A stretch of DNA of 5,523 nt from NCBI GenBank assembly GCA_018401055.1, contig JAGYLB010000014.1, positions 1-5,523 of the forward strand, written 5' to 3'. The DNA is from Roseicyclus sp. GTDB lineage: Bacteria; Pseudomonadota; Alphaproteobacteria; Rhodobacterales; Rhodobacteraceae. This document shows, one piece after another, positions 1-4,945 of the stretch (positions within the stretch are counted from its first letter, which is position 1; each line of letters begins with the position of its first letter). Under the pieces are notes generated by a model. That model saw only the letters and a list, made by a program, of their open reading frames with translations. It did no database searches and was not told where the DNA came from. The translations under genes and the position numbers were made by a program.

Positions 1-177
1 GTGAAACAGCACATGGTCCATCGCCTCGGCCCGGCGGCGCGCGCTTTCGATGAAAACGGCCAGATTGGCCCGGGCCTCGGCCTGCCCGATGAAATCGGAC
101 AGAGTCTGCGGCCGCAGCGCACGGTCGAGATCCTCGGGCAAGGGCGTGGGGCGCAAGGTCGGGTCAGGGTCGGTCAT
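1..177 (-). CDS. ruvB: Holliday junction branch migration ATPase RuvB, N-terminal fragment
   Basis: RuvB is the AAA+ motor that forms hexameric rings on DNA and, with RuvA, drives branch migration of Holliday junctions in recombinational repair. Only the first 59 codons are in the window; the gene runs off the left edge. The visible part reads [18 protein letters not shown] and then the hallmark N-terminal RuvB signature [13 protein letters not shown] (residues 20-32), followed by a helix ending in DHVLFH at the edge. In the family, the GPPGLGKTTL Walker A motif comes immediately after this point, so no catalytic residue can be checked here. The start at 177 is supported by AAGGA at 183-187 with a five-base spacer. 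The gene follows ruvA on the same strand after a 61-base gap holding a palindrome. Family identity is secure. Confidence 0.95.
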   Translation of the reverse strand, partial: MTDPDPTLRPTPLPEDLDRALRPQTLSDFIGQAEARANLAVFIESARRRAEAMDHVLFH

Positions 178-193
178 CGCGGTCCTTCATGCC

Positions 194-231
194 GTAGGGT
201 GGGCCGTTCCGCCAGAGGCGGCGCGCCCACC
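194..231. repeat. GTAG-headed REP-like palindrome between ruvA and ruvB
   Basis: On the plus strand GTAG (194-197) is followed directly by a seven-base arm GGTGGGC (198-204). Its perfect complement GCCCACC lies at 225-231, and a second nested stem CCGCC / GGCGG (209-213 / 217-221) closes on an AGA loop. A GTA/GG tetranucleotide at the foot of a short imperfect hairpin is the known layout of repetitive extragenic palindromes mobilised by REP-associated (RAYT) tyrosine transposases. No other copy is visible in this window, so calling it a dispersed repeat is inference. In the ruv transcript the complementary hairpin lies between the ruvA stop and the ruvB ribosome binding site and could affect mRNA stability or relative RuvB output. 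Confidence 0.5.
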
Positions 232-238
232 ACCCGGA

Positions 239-913
239 TCACTCCTTGGGGGCCAGCAGCCGTAGCGCCGCGCGGATCAGGCCGGGGGCCGCAAGCGTCG
301 GGTCGGCGCCTGAGACCTCCGCCACCGCGCGCGCCGCCTCGGACGGGCTGTAGCCAAGATTGGAGAGCGCCGACATTGCGTCGGCCTGCGCCGCGCCCGA
401 GGACGCCGCGACAGGCCGCGAAGCGGGCGCTACGGGTGTGTCGGCCTCGATCACCGGATCGACGATTGCTACGCCCGCTGCCTGCCCCAGCGTGCCGCCT
501 AGCGCCATGATGCCGGGTGCCTTGTCCTTCAACTCGTTGACCACCCGCTGCGCCAGCTTCGGCCCGATCCCGGGTGCGGCCTTGACCGACCCCCAGTCGC
601 CGATGGCGATGGCGCGCGCCACCCCTTCGGCCCCCAGCGTGCCCATGATCGCCATGGAGGCCTTGGCCCCCACCCCCTGAACCGTGGTGAGCAAGCGGTG
701 CCATTCCCGGTCATAGGGCGTGAGAAACCCGAACAGCTGCAACAGATCCTCTCGCACCAGCAATTCGGTATAGAGCGCCGCCACCTGCCCCGCCCCGGGC
801 AAGGCCGCCAGCGTCCGGTCCGAGCAATGCACGGTATAACCCACGCCGCCCACATCCAGCAGCACATGGTCTGCGGCCTTGTAATCCACCCGGCCCGTCA
901 GCTTGCCGATCAT
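239..913 (-). CDS. ruvA: Holliday junction DNA-binding subunit RuvA
   Basis: RuvA binds four-way DNA junctions as a tetramer, holds them square-planar and loads the RuvB motors. The protein is 224 residues, slightly longer than the roughly 200 of Escherichia coli. Domain I starts [10 protein letters not shown] and forms the OB-fold; acidic-pin residues E55 and D56 sit in the segment [13 protein letters not shown], at the same numbers as in E. coli. Domain II has two helix-hairpin-helix motifs, [13 protein letters not shown] (about 78-90) and [13 protein letters not shown] (about 113-125). An Ala/Val/Pro-rich linker (about 140-175) leads to the C-terminal RuvB-contact domain containing [12 protein letters not shown] (about 182-193). 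The ATG at 913 overlaps the ruvC stop as ATGA, which implies translational coupling. The longer linker accounts for the extra length. Confidence 0.97.
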   Translation of the reverse strand: MIGKLTGRVDYKAADHVLLDVGGVGYTVHCSDRTLAALPGAGQVAALYTELLVREDLLQLFGFLTPYDREWHRLLTTVQGVGAKASMAIMGTLGAEGVARAIAIGDWGSVKAAPGIGPKLAQRVVNELKDKAPGIMALGGTLGQAAGVAIVDPVIEADTPVAPASRPVAASSGAAQADAMSALSNLGYSPSEAARAVAEVSGADPTLAAPGLIRAALRLLAPKE

Positions 914-1413
914 GACGCCGCCCCGATGGCTTGCGCCAGCCGCCCGGCGGTCTGGGCGTGAAAGGCGTGACAGATGGCGATGGCCAGCGCATCGGCCGCA
1001 TCCGGCCCCACCGGATCGCAACCCGGCAATTGCAGGCGCACCATATGTTCGACCTGCCGCTTTTCGGCATGGCCCACGCCCACCACCGTCTTTTTCACCG
1101 CATTGGGCGCGTATTCCGCGACACTCAAGCCTGCCTGCGCCGGCACCAGCACAGCGACGCCGCGCGCCTGCCCCAGTTTCAGCGTTGCCGCCCCGTCGCG
1201 GTTGACGAAGGTCTGTTCCACCGCGGCCATCTCGGGCGCATGACGCGCGATCACCTCGGTCAGCTGCGTGTGCAGCGCCAAAAGCCGCGACGCCAGATCG
1301 CCCGCGCCGCTCAAACACTGGCCATTTGCGACGTGACGCAGGCGCGGCCCGTCCGCCTCGATCACCCCCCAGCCGAGGCACCTGAGCCCCGGGTCGATCC
1401 CGATGATCCGCAT
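910..1413 (-). CDS. ruvC: Holliday junction resolvase RuvC (crossover junction endodeoxyribonuclease)
   Basis: RuvC is the dimeric, Mg-dependent nuclease that cuts Holliday junctions symmetrically and completes RuvAB-mediated recombination. The protein is 167 residues, close to the usual 170-175. It has an RNase H-like fold opening with [10 protein letters not shown]. The four catalytic carboxylates are all present at the classical positions: D7, E66 (in [11 protein letters not shown]), D138 and D141 (in [15 protein letters not shown]). The start at 1413 places the first aspartate exactly at residue 7. The frame stays open upstream to an ATG at 1518, but that would add a 35-residue Arg-rich tail not typical of the family. 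Only a weak purine-rich site (GGGGAACAGGCGG) precedes the start. First gene of ruvC-ruvA-ruvB. Confidence 0.96.
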   Translation of the reverse strand: MRIIGIDPGLRCLGWGVIEADGPRLRHVANGQCLSGAGDLASRLLALHTQLTEVIARHAPEMAAVEQTFVNRDGAATLKLGQARGVAVLVPAQAGLSVAEYAPNAVKKTVVGVGHAEKRQVEHMVRLQLPGCDPVGPDAADALAIAICHAFHAQTAGRLAQAIGAAS

Positions 1414-1628
1414 CCGCCTGTTCCCCGCCCGTTTACTGCTTGCCCGAACGCGACGCTGCGCCCGCATTTTGACCGCTTTTTGCGGCCTTTCTGCATCACT
1501 AGCACGAAAGGCGAACATTGCCTAGGCCGGGTCTGTTTCGGACCCTCAAGCGCCGGTTTTGCTCAAGGTCGGAAATGCGACGTCCAAATGCGCCAGATGG
1601 CAGTCTGAAAACGACAACCATCGGCATG

Positions 1629-1656
1629 ATTTTACCATATTTTATTGGGCGTTCAG
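1629..1656 (-). promoter_or_regulatory. Possible ruvCAB promoter
   Basis: Read on the minus strand, TGG-TAAAAT (1629-1637) matches an extended -10 element: five of six bases of TATAAT plus the TGn motif. It lies 16 bases downstream of a weak -35 candidate CTGAAC (1651-1656) in an AT-rich patch. The transcript would begin near 1622 and give ruvC a leader of about 210 bases. This is motif matching only; the -35 match is poor. Confidence 0.3.
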
Positions 1657-1679
1657 CGGATTTCCCCGACATGCGAAAA

Positions 1680-1698
1680 CTGCATGTGACCCATGCAG
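1680..1698. promoter_or_regulatory. Operator-like inverted repeat CTGCATG-N5-CATGCAG
   Basis: Two perfect seven-base arms (1680-1686 and 1692-1698) flank TGACC. The symmetry and a centre-to-centre arm spacing of 12 bases suit a dimeric regulator. It lies 112 bases upstream of the DUF1127 start and just upstream of that gene's only candidate promoter. No T-run follows, so it is not a terminator. The regulator is not identifiable from sequence. Confidence 0.4.
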
Positions 1699-1707
1699 AA
1701 ACGCCAG

Positions 1708-1736
1708 TTGTGTGCCGCATTCGCGCTCTCTAAATG
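1708..1736 (+). promoter_or_regulatory. Weak candidate promoter of the DUF1127 gene
   Basis: TTGTGT (1708-1713) is followed after 17 bases by TAAATG (1731-1736). The -35 keeps the TTG that alphaproteobacterial promoters favour, but the -10 match is poor. Its position immediately downstream of the CTGCATG/CATGCAG repeat is suggestive. A start near 1743 would give a leader of about 67 bases. A low-confidence call; an alternative-sigma promoter with a different consensus is equally possible. Confidence 0.2.
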
Positions 1737-1809
1737 CCGCTTGTTCGCAGACTGCCCAAAACACGGGCATGTCCGCTTTTAAATCGACGATCGGAAAAGG
1801 ATAGACCCG

Positions 1810-2016
1810 ATGGCCATCATGACGAACCGCCCCATCGGCGCCGGCTTCGGCGCCTCTCGTGTTCTTGCCGATCTGGTCGGCCGGATCGCAGCCTGGAATG
1901 ACGCCCGCGTTACCCGCAAAAGCCTGTCGGCCCTCACCGACCGGGAACTTGACGATCTGGGTCTGGTGCGCGGCGATATCGACGATATCGCAAGCGGCAC
2001 CTTCACCCGCGACTGA
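1810..2016 (+). CDS. Small DUF1127 (YjiS-like) protein
   Basis: A 68-residue protein of the DUF1127 family. The C-terminal half carries the family signature: a tryptophan in a basic helix (AAWNDARVTRKSLSAL, about 27-42), then TDRELDDLGLVRGDIDDIA (43-61). The N-terminal part (about 1-20) is Gly/Ala-rich and not conserved. Members are abundant in alphaproteobacteria. One, CcaF1 of Rhodobacter sphaeroides, has been described as an RNA-binding protein in small-RNA maturation, and agrobacterial members affect phosphate responses; which role applies here is unknown. The start at 1810 is set by AAAGGA (1796-1801), eight bases upstream; a second ATG three codons later is less well spaced. The gene stands alone, transcribed away from ruvC, and ends just before a strong terminator. 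Confidence 0.9.
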   Translation: MAIMTNRPIGAGFGASRVLADLVGRIAAWNDARVTRKSLSALTDRELDDLGLVRGDIDDIASGTFTRD

Positions 2017-2034
2017 CACGACGGCATGCAAGTA

Positions 2035-2069
2035 AAAAGCGCCCCTCGACCATCTCGGGGGGCGCTTTT
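2035..2069. terminator. Bidirectional intrinsic terminator
   Basis: A 15-bp stem with a single G-T wobble: arms 2035-2049 (AAAAGCGCCCCTCGA) and 2055-2069 (TCGGGGGGCGCTTTT), loop CCATC. Reading rightward it ends in TTTT, 19 bases after the DUF1127 stop. Reading leftward the A5 at 2034-2038 gives a T5 tract, suited to ending the minus-strand unit whose last gene stops at 2095. It therefore insulates two convergent units. Confidence 0.9.
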
Positions 2070-2094
2070 CATATGTCAGGCGAAAACGGTCGCG

Positions 2095-2463
2095 TCAGGC
2101 CGCAGATTGCCACGCGATGATCTGCGCGGCGAACCAGTCATAATTGCCGACCATCCACATGGTGACCTGATCGGGCATCAGGATATAGGCGGCGGCCTGC
2201 TGGAAGCTCGTCCCGTTCAGAAGCGCGATAACCTCGGCGCTGTAAAGCTCGACGCCGAGAAACCAGATCAGATAGGCTTTGACAGCAACCGCGATCACAT
2301 AAGCCATGATCAGACCCCTGAGGGGGAAACCGAACCGCAGCCGGCGCTGTTTGGGCACAAGCAAACCGTTGGACTGCAGCACAAACTCGCCCACGACACG
2401 ATTGCGGCGCGACTGGTCTATCCGCTGCACGCGGGACTGGAAATTTGGATAGTCCTGATTCAT
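2095..2463 (-). CDS. Uncharacterised small single-span membrane protein
   Basis: No named family recognised. With the start used here it is 122 residues. A charged N-terminal region (MNQDYPNFQ, then RVQRIDQSRRNR, about 11-22) is followed by a basic stretch (KQRRLRFGFPLR, 38-49) and one hydrophobic segment of about 22 residues (about 49-70, containing a lysine). An amphipathic region and an aromatic C-terminus (WMVGNYDWFAAQIIAW) follow. The basic flank suggests the N-terminus faces the cytoplasm. The frame is also open to an ATG at 2508 and a GTG at 2523, adding 15 or 20 residues. No start has a clear ribosome binding site; I chose 2463 because the charged FQxRVxRI region resembles the beginning of similar Rhodobacterales proteins as I remember them. 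It follows prmA on the same strand and ends before a terminator. Confidence 0.7.
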   Translation of the reverse strand: MNQDYPNFQSRVQRIDQSRRNRVVGEFVLQSNGLLVPKQRRLRFGFPLRGLIMAYVIAVAVKAYLIWFLGVELYSAEVIALLNGTSFQQAAAYILMPDQVTMWMVGNYDWFAAQIIAWQSAA

Positions 2464-2558
2464 CGGGCGACTCAAAGATTTCTGAACGCCCCCACCGAGG
2501 GCATCCATACCAGTAATTGACACAAATTGCGAGGGAAATGCGGCCGGACTGTGGCCAC

Positions 2559-3425
2559 TTACCGGCGCAGCGTCAGGGTCGTCCAGTCTCCGATGATGCG
2601 CCGATCCTGTGAGCTGAACCCGGCAGCCTCATAGGCCGTCAGAACGGCCTCGGCCTGAGGGTTCAGGATGCCGGACAAGATGATGTGCCCCCCCGCACCG
2701 ACATGCGCCGCGGCAGAAGGTGCCAGATCGATCAAGGGACCTTTCAAAATATTTGCGAAAACAAGGTCATAGGGGGCATTTTCTGCAAGAATTGGGTGGC
2801 CGAACCCGGCCGCCTCAACGCAGGCAATCCGCCCCCCGACCCCGTTCGCCACCGCGTTCGCGACGGCCACATCTACCGCCACGGGGTCGATGTCGGACGC
2901 GATCACCACACCGTCCAGCACCTTGGCCGCGGCGATCGCCAGCACCGCCGTGCCACAGCCGATATCGGCGACGCAGGCCGGCCTCACGCCATCCGTCAAC
3001 AGTTTGTCCATGGCTTCGAGACAGCCCTGAGTGGTGCCATGGTGACCGGTACCAAAGGCCATCGCGGCCTCGATCAACAGGCCCACGCGCCCCTTGGGCA
3101 GTTTGTCGGCATCATGCGATCCATAGACGAAAAAACGACCGGCCTCTACCGGGTGAAGCTCGCGCCGCACATGCGCCACCCAATCCGTTTCAGGCACCTC
3201 GGACACGGTGAAGGGCCTTGCCCCATGGGCCACCGCCAGGATCGTCAGGGCGATATCGTCGGGCAATTCGAGGAAATAGCCCCCCACTTCCCACAGGCCT
3301 GAGCCATCCTCCATCTCGAAGACACCGACGCCAGTCGGCGCGGCCTCCAGATCCTCCAGAGCCTCGCCCAGCGCTTCGGCAAGGTCCTTGTCGGCAAGGG
3401 TCGTCAGGGCGGTCCAGGTTGGCAT
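2559..3425 (-). CDS. prmA: Ribosomal protein L11 methyltransferase PrmA
   Basis: PrmA is a cytoplasmic SAM-dependent methyltransferase that trimethylates amino groups of ribosomal protein L11. The 288-residue length is typical. The N-terminal substrate-recognition domain spans about 1-100. A linker leads to the family signature AFGTGHHGTT (123-132) and a Rossmann-like class I methyltransferase domain. SAM motif I is VADIGCGTAVLAI (152-164), the acidic end of strand 2 is SDIDP (177-181), and the catalytic-region motif is ANILKGPL (224-231; ANILAxPL in most members, so the lysine is a small variation). SGIL (251-254) follows. The ATG at 3425 is preceded by GGAG about ten bases upstream. It lies 69 bases downstream of the permease gene on the same strand and is probably co-transcribed with it; a weak hairpin (2540-2558) after the stop lacks a proper T-run. 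Confidence 0.95.
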   Translation of the reverse strand: MPTWTALTTLADKDLAEALGEALEDLEAAPTGVGVFEMEDGSGLWEVGGYFLELPDDIALTILAVAHGARPFTVSEVPETDWVAHVRRELHPVEAGRFFVYGSHDADKLPKGRVGLLIEAAMAFGTGHHGTTQGCLEAMDKLLTDGVRPACVADIGCGTAVLAIAAAKVLDGVVIASDIDPVAVDVAVANAVANGVGGRIACVEAAGFGHPILAENAPYDLVFANILKGPLIDLAPSAAAHVGAGGHIILSGILNPQAEAVLTAYEAAGFSSQDRRIIGDWTTLTLRR

Positions 3426-3494
3426 AAGGCGCGGGCTCCGGTTGGGGCGGTCGGCGCTGGCCTACGCGCATCAGGCAGCCTTGGCAATCTCGCG

Positions 3495-4742
3495 CTACTC
3501 CGCCGGTGCCGGAATGGGCCTGACCAGCAAGGTCTCGTGACCCGGTTCGGGGTGGCGCGGCACCAATAGCGACAGGCCCATCGAGACAAAGGCCATCCCG
3601 GCGGCCAGAAAGAACACGGTCGTGGGCGAGGTCAGCCACAGATACCCCAATGCGGCCGGCAAGAAGACGGCCGCGATATGGTTGATGGTAAAGGCCACCG
3701 CCGCCGTGGGCGCAATGTCGCCGGGATCGGCGATTTTCTGGAAATAGGTCTTTATCGCCAACGCCAGCGCAAAGAACAGATGGTTCAGGATGTAAAGCGC
3801 CCCGGCCACCCAAGGCCCCCAGTCGAAGATATAAAGTCCCGCGTAAAGCAGGAAAATCGCACCCAGCCCCGCATATTCGACCACCAGCGCCAGCCGCTCG
3901 CCGAACCGCGCCACCACCGCGCCCAGCAAGGGGGCCGCGATCATGTTGGCCAATAGCGTCACCATGAACAGCGCCGTGATCTCGTGCACGTCGAACTCAT
4001 GGCGCTCCACCATCATGAAGGCGGCAAAAACGACAAAGATCTGACGCCGCGCCCCCGACATGAATTGCAGCGCGTAGTACAGCCAGTAGCGGCGGCGCAG
4101 AACCATCTTCTTGGTCTGAGGGTTCGGGCTTTCGAATTGCGGATAGGCGATCAGGCAAACCAGCGCGATCAACGCCGTAACACCGCCCGATACCCAGTAG
4201 ACTAGGTCATAGCTCAGATCGTAGGCGCGCCAGGTCACGACGATCAGCCCATAGGCCAAAAGCGTCGCCCCGGACCCGACCGCCATAAGCCAGCCCAGAA
4301 CCTGCGGCGCGCGTTTCTTGTCGATCCATTGCAGTTGCAGCGACTGGTTCACCGTCTCGTAATAGTGAAAGCCGATCGAACTGAGCAGCGTGATGAACAA
4401 CAACCCGCCAAGGCTCGGGAATTGCGCCGTCAGCGCGGTCGCCACCCCCAGCAAGATCAGCGACACCAACGCCAGAACCTGTTCGCGGATCATGATGATC
4501 AGCAAGATCACCCCGATGGCCAGAAACCCCGGCACCTCGCGGATGCTGTGCAGCCAGCCGATATCCGCGCCGTCGAATTGTGCCCGTTCGATGACGAAAT
4601 TGTTCAACAGCGCCGACCAGGTGGCAAAGGCCACGGGCATGGCAAAGGCCATCAGCGCCAAAAGCGCGATGGGCCGCCGCCAGAAGGGCAAAGCCTGCGC
4701 CTGCGCCAACGCAATGGTCTTGAAGGTGTCACCGAATGCCAT
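3495..4742 (-). CDS. Major facilitator superfamily permease, substrate unknown
   Basis: A 415-residue polytopic inner-membrane protein with about 12 hydrophobic segments in two halves. The first half covers about 24-200, and a hydrophilic central loop (about 201-218, PQFESPNPQTKKMVLRRR) precedes a second half to about 394, then a short polar tail. The length and two-halves layout fit the major facilitator superfamily. The classical motif A after the second helix is not evident in the first half, where GADIGWLHSIREVPGF (58-73) stands instead; GAVVARFGERLAL (274-286) in the second half resembles it. A notable loop, HYYETVNQSLQLQW (126-139), precedes DKKRAPQVLG. Substrate and direction of transport cannot be read from the sequence. 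The start at 4742 is supported by AAGGG (4750-4754) with a seven-base spacer. It precedes prmA on the same strand, and the pair is probably one unit. Confidence 0.85.
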   Translation of the reverse strand: MAFGDTFKTIALAQAQALPFWRRPIALLALMAFAMPVAFATWSALLNNFVIERAQFDGADIGWLHSIREVPGFLAIGVILLIIMIREQVLALVSLILLGVATALTAQFPSLGGLLFITLLSSIGFHYYETVNQSLQLQWIDKKRAPQVLGWLMAVGSGATLLAYGLIVVTWRAYDLSYDLVYWVSGGVTALIALVCLIAYPQFESPNPQTKKMVLRRRYWLYYALQFMSGARRQIFVVFAAFMMVERHEFDVHEITALFMVTLLANMIAAPLLGAVVARFGERLALVVEYAGLGAIFLLYAGLYIFDWGPWVAGALYILNHLFFALALAIKTYFQKIADPGDIAPTAAVAFTINHIAAVFLPAALGYLWLTSPTTVFFLAAGMAFVSMGLSLLVPRHPEPGHETLLVRPIPAPAE

Positions 4743-4810
4743 GCGCTTGCCCTTACGCCCGAAACCTGCGCCCGTCCATCATCCCTAACCTGCGGCGATG
4801 CACAGTCAGA

Positions 4811-4872
4811 CCTTCATCTTTCCCGAAATACGGCGGGGGAGACGGCCAAAGCCCGTCGGGGGCAGCGCCCCC
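4811..4872 (-). repeat. GC-rich extragenic repeat of Rhodobacterales type
   Basis: Read on the minus strand this is a perfect GGGGGC-GCT-GCCCCC hairpin (4858-4872), then GACGG / CCGTC (4841-4845 / 4853-4857), CCCCCGCCGTATTTCGGG and AAAGATGAAGG ending at 4811. From memory, hairpin plus 'CCCCCGxxGTATTT...GATGAAG' strings recur between genes in many Rhodobacterales genomes. This is recollection, not a search result, and only one copy is in the window. It lies in the gap between homospermidine synthase and the permease gene and may sit in or just upstream of the permease promoter region. Confidence 0.45.
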
Positions 4873-4875
4873 ACT

Positions 4876-4903
4876 CCTGAGCCCTGCGAAAGGCAGGGCG
4901 AGG
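4876..4903. repeat. Stem-loop in the hss-permease gap
   Basis: GCCCTGC (4881-4887) pairs perfectly with GCAGGGC (4893-4899) around GAAAG. An outer CCT / AGG pair (4876-4878 / 4901-4903) extends it across a small internal loop. There is no T-run on either side, so it is not a standard terminator. It lies between the hairpin at 4858-4872 and the probable terminator at 4905-4934. Confidence 0.5.
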
Positions 4904-4904
4904 C

Positions 4905-4934
4905 AAAAGCTGTGCCGCGGCACGCGGCACCGCT
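4905..4934 (-). terminator. Probable intrinsic terminator of homospermidine synthase
   Basis: On the minus strand GTGCCGC and GCGGCAC (4924-4930 and 4912-4918) form a seven-base stem with a GTGCC loop. AGC / GCT (4932-4934 / 4908-4910) extends it beyond one mismatch, and it runs into TTTT (4905-4908). It begins about 11 bases after the stop of the gene at 4946. The T-tract is short, so termination may be partial. Confidence 0.55.
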
Positions 4935-4945
4935 GGATCAGACCC

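Larger units (their letters stand above)
1414..1809. other. Divergent intergenic region between ruvC and the DUF1127 gene
   Basis: About 400 bases without a convincing gene, and less GC-rich than its surroundings, especially at 1628-1650. It should carry the promoters of ruvC (leftward) and of the DUF1127 gene (rightward). Small inverted repeats include GACCGC / GCGGCC around a T5 loop (1471-1487, one G-U pair), GGGTCTG / CGGACCC around TTT (1529-1545, one G-U pair), the exact CTGCATG / CATGCAG repeat (1680-1698) and TGCCC / GGGCA (1753-1769). Open frames crossing the region have no recognisable family features and no ribosome binding site, so I do not call them as genes. Confidence 0.6.

Noticed and set aside
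1469..1497. Plus-strand -35 like TTGACC (1469-1474)
   Set aside because: There is no acceptable -10 at 16-18 bases (TGCATC is poor), and the next plus-strand gene starts more than 300 bases away.
1414..1518. N-terminal extension of RuvC to an ATG at 1518
   Set aside because: The added 35 residues are Arg-rich and atypical, while the start at 1413 places the catalytic aspartate at residue 7 as in characterised RuvC.
931..1608. Long plus-strand open frame opposite ruvC
   Set aside because: It is antisense to a gene with all four catalytic residues intact, has no recognisable domain or ribosome binding site, and is His/Arg/Pro-rich as expected for a complement frame in GC-rich DNA.
2026..2520. 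Plus-strand open frame opposite the small membrane protein
   Set aside because: It would begin inside the sequence leading into the terminator at 2035-2069, has no ribosome binding site, and the minus-strand reading gives a coherent transmembrane protein instead.
2540..2558. Possible terminator after prmA (GTGGCC / GGCCGC, one G-T pair)
   Set aside because: Short stem, seven-base loop and no T-run; the following gene on the same strand is close, so read-through is more likely.
4841..4934. CRISPR-like array
   Set aside because: The four palindromes differ in sequence and have no uniform repeat or spacer unit; they are separate hairpins.
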